Shown: positions 43,332 to 56,856 of the stretch, one piece after another
How positions within the stretch are numbered: position 1 is the first letter of the stretch
Layout of the letters: every line of letters begins with the position of its first letter
Assembly (NCBI GenBank): GCA_025201805.1
Contig: MU619248.1
Span: forward strand, 177,466 to 241,465
From: Parasitella parasitica
Lineage: Eukaryota; Mucoromycota; Mucoromycetes; Mucorales; Mucoraceae
DNA: 64,000 nucleotides
Direction of reading: 5' to 3'
Position numbers and translations under genes: made by a program
The notes under the pieces: model-generated
Seen by the model: the letters and a program-made list of their open reading frames with translations, nothing else
Database searches by the model: none
What the model was told of the DNA's origin: nothing

Positions 43332-45998
43332 TTACAGCATATTATTCTGCTTCTTTACAGTGCGTAATACAGAAGCGACATAGGCATCAATGCCCTTTTC
43401 CCATTTTTTGACGACACCTTGCTTTATGCTGTAAACCTCTCTCTGGATAAGCTCATCTTCTTGGTCAGATTCACTTTCATCTGTTTCAGGATCCAAGATT
43501 TGTTTCAGAAACCAGACATCGTGACTAACTACAATCAAGGCACCCGAGAAATCAGCTAATGCGTCGACCAGCATTTCAACAGTGCCCATATCCAAGTGAT
43601 TGGTGATTTCATCCAACACTAACACATGCGGCTTTTCATATAAAATCATGGCAAATGCTATACGATTACGCTGACCACCGCTCAAAGATCGAATTTTGCG
43701 CAATACAATATTGCCGGAAATACCGATAGTACCAAAATGAGCACGACATTCGTGTTCTGACAAGCCAGGATATTGCTTCATCATGCATTCTACGGGCGAA
43801 AGGTCCAAATCAAGCTGATCCACCACATGCTGAGAAAAGTATCCCACCTTTAACAAGGCATGGCGGTAAACCTCCCCCTGTGATGGCTGTGTCTTACCAG
43901 TTAGCATGTTGAGTAACGTAGATTTGCCACACCCGTTAGGCCCAATAAAGGCAATTCGAGCATTTGGCTCGATATTAATGGAAAACTTCTCAATGACGTT
44001 CTTGGATGATCCTTTGTACTTGAAAGACGCTTCACTCATACGGAATACAGGCCCATTGTAGCGCAATTGGCTTGGCTGAGGAATCTTGATGGAGGCTGTC
44101 TTGACTCCCTGTTCAACCACAATTTCCACACGCATACTTGAGTGATAGCCAGCACGGTAGCTTTGCTTGAACCGTTTACCGTCCTCTGTCTTTTCCATGC
44201 CCAATCGCTCGATTTTTTTTTGCCTCGATTTGATCATGCCATGACGCTTATCATCTCCAGTTGATTTAGCTGTTTGGAGGTTATGTTCAATACTAGCTTG
44301 AATCTTTTTGCGCTTCTTTTCAGTGTTCTAACAAAGTAAATATATAAATTAGTCGACCAACATTGCTATATAATTAAAGTAAAGCACTTACATCAAGCAA
44401 GGCTTGCTTGCGAATACGCTGTTCCTCGGTATTGGCTTCCCAGTCTTGATAATTACCCGCATGATATTTGAGTTGTTTGTCTTTCATGATGATGGTTTCA
44501 TCAGTGACATTGTTCAAAAAATCGCGATCGTGAGAAACCACCACAACAATCATCTCAGAAGTGTCATTGATAATGTACTCTTGTAGCCACAAAATAGCAG
44601 GTAGATCCAAATGGTTGGTAGGTTCATCTAAGAGCAGAATATCAGGTTGCATGAACAGACTCTTTGCGAGAGCAATGCGCATTCGCCAACCACCAGAGAA
44701 GGTTGAAATCAACGATACAGACTGTGCTTCACTGAAGCCGAGGCCTTTGAGAAGCCTTTGAGCACGATTCTTGCGCTCATCCTGTTCAACTAATGCAACA
44801 CGTTCAAACACTTGAGCAATTACTTCATTCACCATGTCAGCAGTAACATATTTTTGGGGATCTTGCTTGCAAAAGTCAGCATACTCCTTCTCTATTTTAA
44901 CCAGTTCTCTACGAGCTTCACGGCCTCTTAAACCAGAGCGCTTAATGGCTAGTCGATTAGCAGCATCTAATCTGTCCTTGACACGACATTGCATGATGCT
45001 GAAAACAACGCTGTTTAATTCCTGGTTTGCCTTGGAGCTCTTCGTGTTTGTAGGAGCAGAATCGCCAATTACAGCGCGGAGAACTATGTACAGATTAGCA
45101 ATTGGCCCTCCCAGTATCGGATATGACAACACAAACCATCGTATTCTCGAACGGCAATGGTGGCCTTTGCATCTGCGCTCAAAACTTCTTGCACAACAGT
45201 AGTGTTTTCATCAAAATCTTCCAATTGGGAGATATGGAGGATATTCAAATTTTGAGGTAAACCAACCAAGATATTATCAGCCAAACACTTCATCAACACA
45301 GATTTACCAACGCCATTTTGGCCTACCAAACCGTACCGAGTCAATGGCTTCAACTTCAAGTGAGCATCAACCAACAAATCTAACTGATTCACTGATATTT
45401 GGACACCAGGTAAATCAATCTCTTTGTTCGATGTCTCCAACGTTTCGGTGTGGAATCGACTTTGCTGTGAGATGGCGACAAGGTTGGGTTCGTCATCCTC
45501 TGATGATGATGCTGTTGCTGCTACTTGCTTGCCACGAACACCTCGTTTTCCTACACGTTTGGCTCCAGTAACTCGTTTCCTGGTAGCAGACTGCTTGCCA
45601 ACTTCTTTTTCTTCTTCATTATTGTCTCCTTCTTTTAACTACATCAAACGTACAATCGATTAGATATTGGATTAGATAAACAGGATATATCGTCTTACCT
45701 CTTTTTCGATCGTGGAATCTTTATTATTGTTGCTATTGATCAGGACAGCACCACCCACAGTTCTACTATTAATTGTCTTGTCTTGGAATACTTCATTTGA
45801 AAAAAGAGCCTTGTAAAAGTCACTTCTCGCCTTGTCATTGATATTCGCATCAATTAGAAAGGTTTCTGTTGATTCGCGTACTTCGTCATGATCAGTGAGC
45901 GCCATATCGCCAAGCATACCGCCGATATAGTCTAGCGAGTCTTTGTCTAATTTGATCTTGAATTGACTTAACTGATTATTAAATAGTTGTGCGGCCAT
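43332..45998 (-). CDS. ABC-F family ATPase (Gcn20/Arb1-like translation or ribosome factor)
   Basis: Soluble ABC protein with two nucleotide-binding domains and no membrane segments; ABC-F proteins act on ribosomes. Exons 45998-45699, 45638-45137, 45083-44392, 44327-43332; 2490 nt, 829 aa, phase kept. Seen: an N-terminal helical extension (~190 aa, ending in a Lys-rich acidic linker); NBD1 with Walker A GLVGQNGVGKSVLM, signature TFSGGWRMRIALAK, Walker B ILLLDEPTNHLD and SHDRDFLNN; the ABC-F linker (RKKIQASIEHNLQTAKSTGD); NBD2 with GPNGCGKSTLL, signature SLSGGQRNRIAFA, Walker B VLVLDEITNHLD (Ile for Pro) and SHDVWFLKQ. The DEI variant leaves the catalytic Glu intact. The acidic tail SESDQEDE precedes the C-terminus. 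Which ABC-F subgroup is uncertain. It lies just outside the right D repeat and appears undamaged. Confidence 0.92.
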
Positions 45999-47513
45999 TG
46001 TTTTTAATCCTTCAAATTAACTTATTTGGTCGTTCAACAAGAAAAGGCTCCTTCCTATTTATTTGATGTTTGGTTTTGCTGCGGCAGCCTACCATTAGCA
46101 TAAATTGTTTACCGCAGCAAAAATACAAGCCTAATTTATGCGGATGTTAAAGAGGTAAAATGTTCATCCAGGGCTGAATCTTGCTTGCTTGTTTGTGATG
46201 ATTGGGAGTTGACTGTGAGCATCATGATGAAATAATGCAACCTTTTTATTAGTAAGTGTCAGATATAAGCTTAGCCAAAGTATTATTCTTTACTTTAAAC
46301 GTATTTACTTTTATTGAAATGGAGGGCAATAGAGAGATTGAATAATAGTAATACCAAGAAGAATTAAGCAACGAATGCTAACTAGAAATAGAGTAATGTG
46401 AAAAATCAGGTTGGTTTACCTTTAAAGCAATGCAAAGTTCATTGGGTATCTAGCCTTGTTTCTACCTTTTGCTGTCTGCAGATATTCATATGTTGATTTC
46501 ACCCCTCTTACTAGTGCTATGTATTGATTCACATTACATAATGCTTCATTATAATAATGAAATATCCGAATTTACCTAAATGCCGGTTCGAAATGTAAAG
46601 TATGAATAATCAGATTTCTCTGGTTCATATTTTTCTTTTTTTGCTTAAATCCCAAATGCTTCTTCTAGGTAATGTGCCGCCATCAAGTCTCAGCACTTGC
46701 TGGTCTTAGTTGCCTTTTATATGGAATAAACTTCCCCTGTTTCGACCCAAACCCCATTGCTGCCAAGCGCACGAAAACCAGCAATTTAGCCCTATCTTTT
46801 TTTTGTACAGAAAACAGGCACTGGCTCGCTTTTCGATGGAGGCAATATTCTTCAAAGGTAAGTAAACAAATGTAAAAAGTGGGGATAATTCAATATTAAT
46901 CGAGCCCACATCCTTGATTTTAATCTTGACCTTTTAATATTATTGGGTTAGTGATATTCTCTATTTATAAATTGTTTGCGTCTCAAAAAGTGACCAAAAT
47001 CATCTATTTCTTCTTTTGAAGTTTAGCTTGCTATCCCAATACACTATATTCCTCGCCAATCTACCTTTAGTAATAGCTTTTGATGTCTTCTGAAATCTCA
47101 CACAGTTAGATAAAAGTATTACGCATATAAATCGCTTGAACTATCTTCGATGCAAATTCTGGCCACAGCCATAAAATCACTCGGATCATGAGTTGAATCA
47201 ATTCTCGGGTTTTTAGTATAGGCGCACATGTAACAATAACTTTGGAGATAGACCACTAAAACCAAATTAGCTGAAGCAAATTTTCAATACAATTTTTAAT
47301 GTTAATTACCAAGGAATTGGCAACATTTATACCGATTTTGCCATTCATACATCATGAGAAAGAAGGCATATTCAGACATGTCGTAAAATCTCAGTAGTCA
47401 CAAGCCCAACCTGATGCTCATATAAAGTTCCCCTTTTTTTCGTTTGTTCACTTTTCCATCTTGATCGTAATATACAAAATCGTAATATACAAAATAAAGT
47501 ACTATTTTCTATA
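45999..47513. other. Intergenic region between divergent genes
   Basis: About 1.5 kb between the starts of the ABC-F gene (-) and the PP2A B gene (+), so it holds both promoters. The ORF 46672-46875 (and its complement) has no family resemblance. Nothing else supportable seen. Confidence 0.5.
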
Positions 47514-49212
47514 ATGAGTGAAGATGAAAAACGGTGGAGATTCGCACAATGTTTCGGTGATAAAGGAGATTCAGATGATATAACAGAAGGTATTGCGTGT
47601 CATAGTACTAGATATTATGCTCCCATTTCTTACTGTTTTGCTTAGCCGATATAATTTCATCTGTTGAATTTGACTACACGGGTGATTACTTGGCAACTGG
47701 TGATAAGGGTGGAAGGGTTGTCTTATTTGAGAGAAATGATGGGGTATATATCAAAACATATCTAGAGGGATAGAAGGGATTCTTAAAACTGAAAATCAAT
47801 AGAAAAAGGGTTGCGAATACAAGTTTCACACCGAATTCCAATCGCATGAGCCCGAGTTTGACTATCTAAAAAGTTTAGAAATTGAAGAAAAAATCAATAA
47901 GATTAAATGGTGCAGAAGAACAAATTCTGCGCATTTTTTATTGTCTACTAATGGTAAGCAAAAATATAGCTATAGCGAAGTACGTAACAATTTACATCTG
48001 CACATTAGATAAAACCATCAAACTTTGGAAAGTGTTTGAAAGGAACATCAAGATAGCTCATGAGTATGATAATAACGTCACTACTAGAAATGGGCTATTT
48101 ATCCCAAAGATTACGTATCAGGACAATATTGTCGCTGCTATACCCAGAAAAATATATGCCAACGGTAAAGTATACACATTAAAAGAGTGATATCCGGAAA
48201 CTAATGTCATCATTTGCATTCATAGCTCATGCGTACCACATCAATTCGATCTCAGTGAATTCGGATAGTGAGACGTACCTGTCTGCTGATGATCTGAGAA
48301 TTAACCTTTGGAATCTTGATATTTCAGAACAAAGTTTCAGTAAAGTTATTAGGCAATATCTATGTGTATGAAAGGGTTCTAACAACAATATATATATATA
48401 GATATTGTGGATATAAAGCCTGCAAATATGGAAGAATTAACAGAGGTTATTACTGCTGCCGAATTTCATCCTCAGCAATGCAATCTTGTCATGTATAGCA
48501 GCAGCAAGGGAACTGTCAAATTGGCAGATATGAGGGAGTCTGCTTTGTGCGATCAAAATGCCAAAGGTATATATGCACAATTTTCAAGAGTAGCCTTCGG
48601 CTCATTTTGTAATTACGTGATAGTGTTTGAAGCATCTGAAGACCCCAACAACCGCTCCTTCTTTTCCGAAATCATTTCATCTATATCCGATGTCAAATTC
48701 AGTCCTGATGGTCGATACATTTTAGCCCGAGATTATTTGACACTCAAAATATGGGACATTAACATGGAGAGTAAGCCTGTGCAGACAATCAGCATCAATG
48801 ACAATCTACGCAGCAATTTATGCGATTTGTATGAAAATGATTGTATATTTGACAAATTTGGGTGTATGTTTAGTGGCAATGGAAAGTAAGTTTCTGAAAG
48901 AAAATGCTTGGGTTATCATATGTCAATATACTCAAATGTATAAAAAGGAGTGTCATGACAGGATCTTATAGCAATAATTTTTCCATTTACAATCGTGAAA
49001 CATGCGAAGAAATTCCGCTTCAGGCAGATAAGAGTGCTTTCAAAGCAAAACGTTTAGGATCTGCAAAAAACAAGCTGACATTGGGTCGTAGCAGTAAGAG
49101 AGATGATACGGATCCGGTGGATTTCAACAAGAAAATCTTACATGCATCATGGCATCCACGAGATAGCATAATTGCTGTAGCTGCTACTAATAACCTCTTT
49201 ATTTTCGCGTAA
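47514..49212 (+). CDS. Protein phosphatase 2A regulatory subunit B (PR55/B55, Cdc55-like)
   Basis: WD40 beta-propeller that targets PP2A to substrates in mitosis and morphogenesis. Exons 47514-47589, 47646-47743, 47803-47953, 48009-48164, 48226-48339, 48402-48566, 48624-48885, 48948-49212; 1287 nt, 428 aa, phase kept. Seen: [70 protein letters not shown], the near-invariant [24 protein letters not shown] region, [41 protein letters not shown] and [20 protein letters not shown]. The end reads ATNNLFIFA-stop, a few residues shorter than usual. A GT-AG splice (donor at 49210) to about 49277 would give FIFAE-stop instead. It looks intact but slightly C-terminally trimmed. Confidence 0.95.
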
Positions 49213-50814
49213 GTTTCATTTCTTTATATTGGCCTGCGAGCATACGTGTTTTAATATTTTGCCATTTATTCTAGTGAATAACGAATGTTCTTTATCAAGG
49301 CCAGCGTATTTTCCCTCCATCATTTGTTTACGTGTAGTTGTTCAATATATGTATCATTGTTGCCGTTTTTTATTGAAATAAAAGAAGCATTAATTTCCAA
49401 TGTAAATTATAACATTTTGTCTTATATTCAAATGATGGAGTATCTGTAATTAGAGATTATCAAACATACTCCTTGAATTAATTAGGTACTTTATCCCTGT
49501 TCTCATGGCTTAAAAGAGAAATGACTGGTTTGACAAAAACAGTGTACAAGTGTTAGCTCATAGCTACCAAGTCAATTGATTGTCTGGTCAATGTTGCTAT
49601 TAGCATCACAAAGAAGCTGCTTAGCAGATTATTTAAGAATAATAGAAAAACAATGTCTCAACCCGAAATCGTTGAATAGGGCGTATGAAATACATTCACT
49701 AAACCAGAGGGCTTTTGTTGACAAAAAAAATATGACTAAAATATATCCTAATCAATGTCTATCTACTCATAACATTCGATGTTTGACAGGAAGTATCTGC
49801 AGCAAAACGCAGTAAAAAAGCAAGATACGATTAAAACCCTTCTTTATTTTAAATGTAGATTGATTGTGCAGTAAGCTGTTATTTTACATCTCTATTTATA
49901 TTATATGGGTGTCGTCTTACTAGCAGACAATTGTATTGTTATTTCTTAACAGTTCTGTTATTCTTTATGTTGTGTTATAAATTCTAATCAGCCGTTCTGG
50001 CTTAGTAGTATACTATCATACTACTTGGGTTGATTAGAGATGGTCATTTATTGAGTTGTTTATTGACGTTGTTGATCTAATGATGGATCAAGGATGGCAT
50101 TTTAAACATGCTTTTATTTATATAGGTTATACAACAAAGGCTACACGTCTTTGATCTGATAGTGCCTTAACCTTTATCCTGGTGCTCAGATCTGTGTTAT
50201 TTACAGGAATAACCTTCTTGATTTGAAACAGAGACTTTATTCTCCAATTTACACAAGCGTATCACACATATTGGACACTCTTCAATCTTCAATCGAAGTA
50301 CATTGCCACACTCTCCTGTCTATAATTATGGCAGATCAATCCCCTTGCTGCACTACAAGAAGAAAAGTAAAATGCACTGCATCAGCGCTAATAAACATGG
50401 TACTTTTCATTTTTCGAAATGTATATCGAATTAATCTTTGTGTTAAAAAACATATATTTTCCATTAAAACGTTCCAAAATTAAGTTGAAGACGTATTGCG
50501 CTCCTACAATCATAGGAAAAAAACAGTGAGGGGATTCATTTCAGTCAACATGAGATTTCAATTATTATTAAAAATTGCATTATAAAACTATGGGTACAAT
50601 CAAATTATTGATGTGATGGATTGTTTGGGCAACTGCATGCATTTGTATCTACTCAGAATATAAGGTGTTTTTGCTGCGAAACAAAAACGTCAAAAATCCC
50701 AAGATCAAAGCCAATTGAAAGCCAATTGAAATATGAAAAGGTGCTTTTAAAGCCCAATGTAATCTATATAGTTTGATGCACAATTTTAAGGCGGACAAAA
50801 AACAGTTAGCAAAC

Positions 50815-51150
50815 ATATGCAATACTATACCTCTTATTTCTTGAGATACCATGCAATGAAAATTTAGGATGTGCGCAAGTTGCAATCGAAACATATTTCT
50901 GAGCTTGAATTCACCACTGCAAATACAAGCTTTTAGCAGTGAAGCACCTTTTTCAATCGAGGAGCAAAACATGACCTCCATAAGCAATATGGTTATGTCT
51001 TAATATGAATCAATAGCCAAGATGCTGTAAAATATGACTTCAAAAGCTATTTTTATGTAGCTTTTTGACTTGGTTAAATAAATGCCCCTTAATCATAAAT
51101 ACCATCTTTTGCCCCGCTTAAAGGCCCATAATGCAATTTCTGATATCTTT
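50815..51150. repeat. Diverged direct repeat, copy 1
   Basis: Shares ordered blocks with 52300-52620: GAGATACCATGCAATGAAAA / GAGATATCCAGCAATAAACT, AGCTATTTTTATGTAGCTTT / ACCATTTTTATATACCTTCA, TAAATAAATGCCCCTTAATC / GAAATAAATACCACCAGATC, CGCTTAAAGGCCCATAATGC / TCCTTAAAGGCATAATTTGC. Clearly related but heavily mutated; no coding capacity. Probably an old dispersed element. Confidence 0.55.
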
Positions 51151-52299
51151 ACAAACTATTAAGTGATAGTGATACAACCTTCAGCCAAAATCTTCTTTTT
51201 TTGCACAATTCTACAACATATTTGAGTTTCATGCATATCTGACCACTTTTCAGATTTTGCTATGTTTGGACCCCAAACCTCAGATTTGATTTTCAATTTT
51301 CGACTTTGAGTCGACCTTCAGGGTCATTTTCAGGTACGGATTTGAGGTCCAAACAAAGGATACAGACTAATACTAGTATGATAACTGCACATCATTACGT
51401 CTTCCGATTCCCGATATCTATCTTTACTGTCGAGATATTGCCAAAACTAGATTTTGCAGATTTAGCAGATTTTACAGCATATGTTCTTATAATAAGTACC
51501 ATATTTGGTAACTAAACCAAGTTTAAGTTTTTAAGTAAAGTAATAAAGCACGTTTTTTTACACCTACTAGTTTTAAAAATGTTGCATTTAAGCTCGAATT
51601 TGAAAAGCTTAAGCCAATTTTGACTTTTTACGTTAAACTTTGTTCTCCAGTTTCTCAACAAACCATTAAGACACTTTGGCTTGAGGTATTATTAAAATCT
51701 TTTTGAAACTTGATTCTCTACTAGATGTATTAGTTTTTAAATGAATAGGTAGAAAAAAATATTTTCTCATATATTTTTAGCAGAGGCTTAATTTATTTTC
51801 ATAAATTTCAGAGCAATAAATGGAATATAAAGATACATGATATAGCAATACAAAAATAGAGCTACAATATAGCTACCGAAAGGTTTTTGTTTAGTCAAAA
51901 AATACCAATTTCTGAGCGAGAAAAGCTTGAAAAACCGAGTTGATTTTTATCCTTTTGGATGGCTTCATTTTGGCCCTCCAAGTATAGGACCGGAAAATTG
52001 TAGATTCATTTTGGTCGAGACAAGATTTTGAATTTTGGCAAATATATTAAAGTTACAGTTGTGAACAAAATATTGATGTGTAGACATTGACATGATGGCT
52101 TGTTTGATTAACTTTATATACCTGAATGTGCTCAAAATATGCTTGATTTTACTCAAAAACTATCAAAAAAGGCGTTTTTTGAATATTTGAAAATTGGTAA
52201 TAAGAAAAGGTGTTTCTGTAATGTTGTAATTTATATGGCTGGATGCAGAATTTACTCTTTGTAATAAAACACTTAGTATGCATATCCGATATACCTATT

Positions 52300-52620
52300 G
52301 CGTTTATGAGATATCCAGCAATAAACTATGCAAAAAAAGGCTCGAAACTGGTTTGGGTCAAATGGAAACACAGTGCTGAGATTCAATCTACAGCCTCTTT
52401 TTTGGCTATAAATGAAGGCACCGCCGATTTTCAATTTAAGAGCAAAGCATGATTTTACTACGTAACTTGCGTATGTCTCCATATGAATTCATACCTGATA
52501 TGCTGCATAATGCGGCTCAAAAACCATTTTTATATACCTTCATTTTTGGATGAAATAAATACCACCAGATCTGAAACATTACCTTTTCCCCCTCCTTAAA
52601 GGCATAATTTGCAATCACTG
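52300..52620. repeat. Diverged direct repeat, copy 2
   Basis: Partner of 50815-51150, 1.48 kb downstream in the same orientation, with matching blocks in the same order and small indels. The 69-codon ORF 52243-52452 across it is not conserved in copy 1, which argues against coding function. Confidence 0.55.
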
Positions 52621-53982
52621 CATAAATTTGGTAGCTGTCGCCATAGCAATCCGTACTCTGATAGATCAGCATTTATGTCAATCAATAAATGGACAGTAGA
52701 TATGCTGGACCTCTATTCATCACCAAGCTAATTTTCTTTCAACTGATATGTCTAAAATTCGAGAAGAAATGTATGCTGTGTATGCACTAAAACTTTATAA
52801 AATATAATAATAACAAAAACACAGCAAAATAAACACAATCCAACGAGGAATAGAGTTTATTTAATTCCCATTCAAGTTTCGAAGTTTAATCAAATATATC
52901 TCATTTTCAAAACTAATTAAAAATATATAGAAGCTTTAGAAAACTATAAAAAAATATGTGCGTATGCAATAAAGCATGAAATAGATGGTTATGTATTTTG
53001 ATTTGAAATAAAAGCACTTTCAAAAGAGTAAATCATGTTAAAATTCGGGCGAAATAGCTTGAATCAACCATTAGGAGTTACGAAATTCAAAAAAGGCGAT
53101 ATTTTAAGCTGAACACTCCGTTTTATTTAATAATATGTTTAATATGTTAATAATGTATATAAATGCATGTCGATCCACCGGTACATCTTTTTTTTTTTTT
53201 TTTTTTTTTTTTTTGCGGTAGTAGTAATAAAAACATTTATACAGAAGTGTGGTAGAAACATCTGTTGGCATTTCAAAATAGTAATGTAGAGCATGTCATA
53301 AACGTTTTATGTAACTCGGCCTAATTAACGTACTCCAAGTCAGAGATGAATTGATATGATTCAACTTTCCTTAGCTAGTAAATCTTGGGTTAGGTGGGAG
53401 AGATCGTCCATCTTTGGCTGCTGTAATTCCATAAATGATAGTTAAACAATGACCCTAAAACAAGAAAAATTGGATAGCATTGCACACAAACATATTAATT
53501 TTTTATATGTAAAAGTGGCTAATGCACAAAAAAAGAAAAAGGCCCAATAGCGTTTTCAATATTGATTTCTTAATATTGCCAACCAAGCTTGGCGGAGGGG
53601 TCCACAAAGAATAAAAGCTCGGTGTAAATAGTCAGAAATATTGGATGAGAATAGTTCGATGGTTCAATGGAGATATTTGACAGCTTATGCAAAAAAGTTT
53701 ATGATCTTTTTACTCGGTATTTCTGCAACAAAAAAAAACTGAAACTTTTTTTTTCTTTTTTTTTTTTTCAATGACAAGCCACTGGTATGAGATTTTTTCC
53801 TCTTTCTTGAAAGGATATAACTTTGACGTGAAAGGTATTTGTATTACCAAGTAATTCTTTTCCTTTTACAAACTCCTTTTAAACAAGGTAAATATCTAAC
53901 ACCCAGAGTTCCATTTTATTCTTTTTATTTCAGCAATTTTTATTTTCGACTGTAAAGAAACAAAGCATCAAAAAAGTAGGAT

Positions 53983-56517
53983 ATGGAAAACGCAAAAGAC
54001 AAACCAGTTTCAAAGGAAGAGCAGCCCTCTACTGAAGAACAACCGAAGCAGTTGATTCCTGCTCCTATTCCTGAAAAGAATGCCTGGAAAGTTGAAGTGA
54101 CAGAAAAAATATCTTCCGAGATCATTGAAGTTACAGCAGGTAAGCATCATCAACTCCAATTGTCATTTTGACATTTGTGCCAACAATCCTATGAAATTAG
54201 ACTGGCCAGCGCCCAAGGATGCTGCAGTGGAGACCACCAACGCTGATGAAAACGACAAAGAGAAGCTTGCTAAGCCAGTAAAGAGCAAAGGACAATGGAA
54301 GCCCTATACACCTACTATTGTTCATGCTTCATCTCCCTCTCGCTCATCTCCTCGCAGAGCTGGTCGTCGCACCAACGGTGAGATCCGTACCAACAAAAAA
54401 CCCAACAGCGTGCGCAGAGGATCCAAGTCAAAAGAAACCAACAGCGCTGCCAACAGTGCTGGTGCTCCTACAAGTAAAGACAAAGAGAGCAAGCCCATTA
54501 AAGATGAGGAAAAGAAGCCTAAAGCTCGCTCAACTCGCCCCAAGAATTTATATCGTAGCAGTCAACGCAAGATGCCAGCTTTTGTTAATGTCGATGCTGA
54601 CACTCTCAAGACCTATATCATGCAGCAAATGTAAGTGTCATTATATATATATGTGTGTATAAGTGTGTGGAAAGAATGATTGAAACTAACATGTTGAAAA
54701 AAAAAAATTTTTTTTTTGCTTGCCTCAAAAAATTTTTCAGTGAATATTACTTTAGCATTGACAATCTATGTAAGGATGTATTCCTGCGTCAGCAAATGGA
54801 TTCAAATGGTTTCGTCGATTTGGGGTTTATCGCAAACTTCAATCGTGTGAAGGGTTTGACTACTGATCTTGATTTGATCCGCGAAGCCTTGGACAACAGC
54901 CAAATTCTCGAGGTAAAGGGAGACAAGCTGCGCAAGAGAGAAGGTTGGGAGACCTGGCTCATGCCTGCCGTCATTCCCGGCCCTACTCCTGTCAATCCTA
55001 CTATTCCCAAAGCAACGACTACTGCTGCTGAGATAGCTAAGCAGAATGCTCCTGCTAATCCCCAACCAACATTAGCTTCTTTGGCTGGAACCACTTTATT
55101 ACCCGCTGCGGTTCCCAGGTTGGCTGAACGTCGCAAGTCTGCTGTAGCTAACCCTCAACAAAAGGACGAGGATGATTTATTTGACTTTGACGAAGATGAT
55201 GACTTTATCGATGGCCGTCGCAACGACACTGTCAAGAAATATTACCTTTCTGATGAGGAAGACGAGGACGATGATCTTGAGATGGATGATGAGACTGTTG
55301 CTCGTATCATGATTGTTACTCAACGCAAGACTGACCGTTCTCACACCAACTTCAACCGTGCAAAGATCAATGAAGATATTTCGGATATGATCAACGAGGG
55401 GCTCTATCAGTACGAATCGGGTCTCGGTGGCTCCAAGCAAACTACTGCCAAGGTTGGGTCTGTTGGTAAAGAACAATTTGATCAATTGAAGCATCGTGAA
55501 CATCAGCATGGTGAGCAGGTTGGTACCCAATTATCCAGTACCGCTATTACTGCCAAACCTATCAAGAAGAATGAAAAGCCTACGCCTCGTTTCTACGCTG
55601 TCCGTCCTGAATCTCTTCCCAGCTCTGCCTTCTACGGAACAACTCCTAGCAAGACTAATGAGCAAGGCCATGTTGGTTGGGTTTTGAGCGACCAAGCTTA
55701 CCACTATAACCCTAACGATATATTATCCACTAGCTACGGCAAGTCGCCCGCTGCTGAGGGTATGCTCTCTAGATCCATGGACATGGCACACTCTTTCGGC
55801 ACTTTCCAACACCCCAGCCACGAATTATTGCGTGAAAAAGGCTTCGTTCAGCACAAATACTACAAGTATCATGCCAAGGCACTGAGGGAGCGCAAGCAAT
55901 TGGGTGTTGGCCACTCTCAAGAAATGAACACACTGTTCCGTTTCTGGTCTCATTTCTTGCGTGATCACTTCAATAAGCGCATGTACAACGAATTCAAGAG
56001 ATTAGCAGTGGAGGATGCCAACCAAAACTACAGGTAAATTGCTATTAATGGGAGCAAATTTTCAAGGTTATCTTGACATGTCCATTTATAGATATGGCCT
56101 AGAATGTCTCTTCCGCTTCTATTCTTACGGCCTTGAAAAGCGTTATCGTAAGGAGCTCTTTGAAGATTTTGAGGAATTAACATTGGCAGATTATGAAAGA
56201 GGACATCTTTACGGTCTTGAGAAGTTCTGGGCGTACACCTATTATCGCAAGGATAAGAAGAAGAGAGAGCTCAAAATCAATGATCAGTTGACCCAGTTAT
56301 TATCGAAATACAAGTCTGTTGAGGATTTCAAAAACGCTGAGACTCCCAAGTCTGAAGCTGATGACACCTACAAAGTTCCTTTCCATGGCGTAAGTTGTCG
56401 CATTTAAACATAATGATCGTTATTGACTTTTATTTTGACTTATAGAAAGCTAGAGGAAGTATCAGTGGACCTGCTGGCGTTGCCGCCAATGCAGCACCTG
56501 CTACAACAACCGCTTGA
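53983..56517 (+). CDS. La-related protein with DM15 region (LARP1-like, Sro9/Slf1-related)
   Basis: RNA-binding regulator of translation; LARP1 binds the cap and 5' end of TOP mRNAs through its DM15 region. Exons 53983-54139, 54201-54630, 54741-56033, 56092-56389, 56446-56517; 2250 nt, 749 aa, phase kept. Seen: WPAPKDAAV near residue 53, a basic Arg/Ser/Lys-rich stretch, the La motif from about 197 ([20 protein letters not shown], then [18 protein letters not shown] and [13 protein letters not shown]-like helices), a long acidic middle ([27 protein letters not shown]), and three DM15-type repeats from about 553 ([60 protein letters not shown]). Having both the La module and DM15 points to LARP1 rather than yeast Sro9/Slf1, which lack DM15. 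The gene is intact. Confidence 0.93.
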
Positions 56518-56856
56518 TTTTCATCTATTAATTGAAGATACTCCCAAAAAAACCAGAAAAGTCTATACGACAGCAACCCTAAAAAAAAATCATAGAAATT
56601 CAACCTGCTTACACCTTTCTTTATTATTTTTCCTTCTACACTTTCTTATATATAAATTTGTCTTGAAAAAAAAAAAAAAAAAAAAAAAAAAATAATGAAA
56701 AAAACCCACCCAAATACACGAGTTTTAATGGATTGCATTAGCTTTTGTTGTCCAAATTTCGTATATACAGTATTACTTGCGGAAACGAGAAAAGCAGCCT
56801 TAGAAAATGTACAAATGTATCGAGTGTTTTTATTTAGAGAAAAAAGAATTAAAAAT
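56518..56856. other. Convergent 3' intergenic region with an A-run
   Basis: Between the LARP stop and the reductase stop. A run of about 26 A at 56667-56692 follows the LARP gene. No gene seen. Confidence 0.5.

Larger units (their letters stand above)
49213..53982. other. 4.8-kb gene-free tract with diverged repeats
   Basis: Very AT-rich. It holds two diverged direct copies of a ~320-bp sequence (about 50815-51150 and 52300-52620), annotated separately, and a T-run of about 24 at 53191-53214. ORFs such as 49576-49815, 50223-50483 and 51306-51515 show no family or splice structure. The last ~300 bp upstream of 53983 are pyrimidine-rich promoter DNA of the LARP gene. Confidence 0.5.

Noticed and set aside
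46672-46875. 67-codon ORF between the ABC-F and PP2A B genes
   Set aside because: An equally long ORF exists on the opposite strand; neither resembles a known family.
53191-53214. T-run as a possible retroposed poly-A tail
   Set aside because: No matching gene or target-site duplication next to it; homopolymers are common in this DNA.
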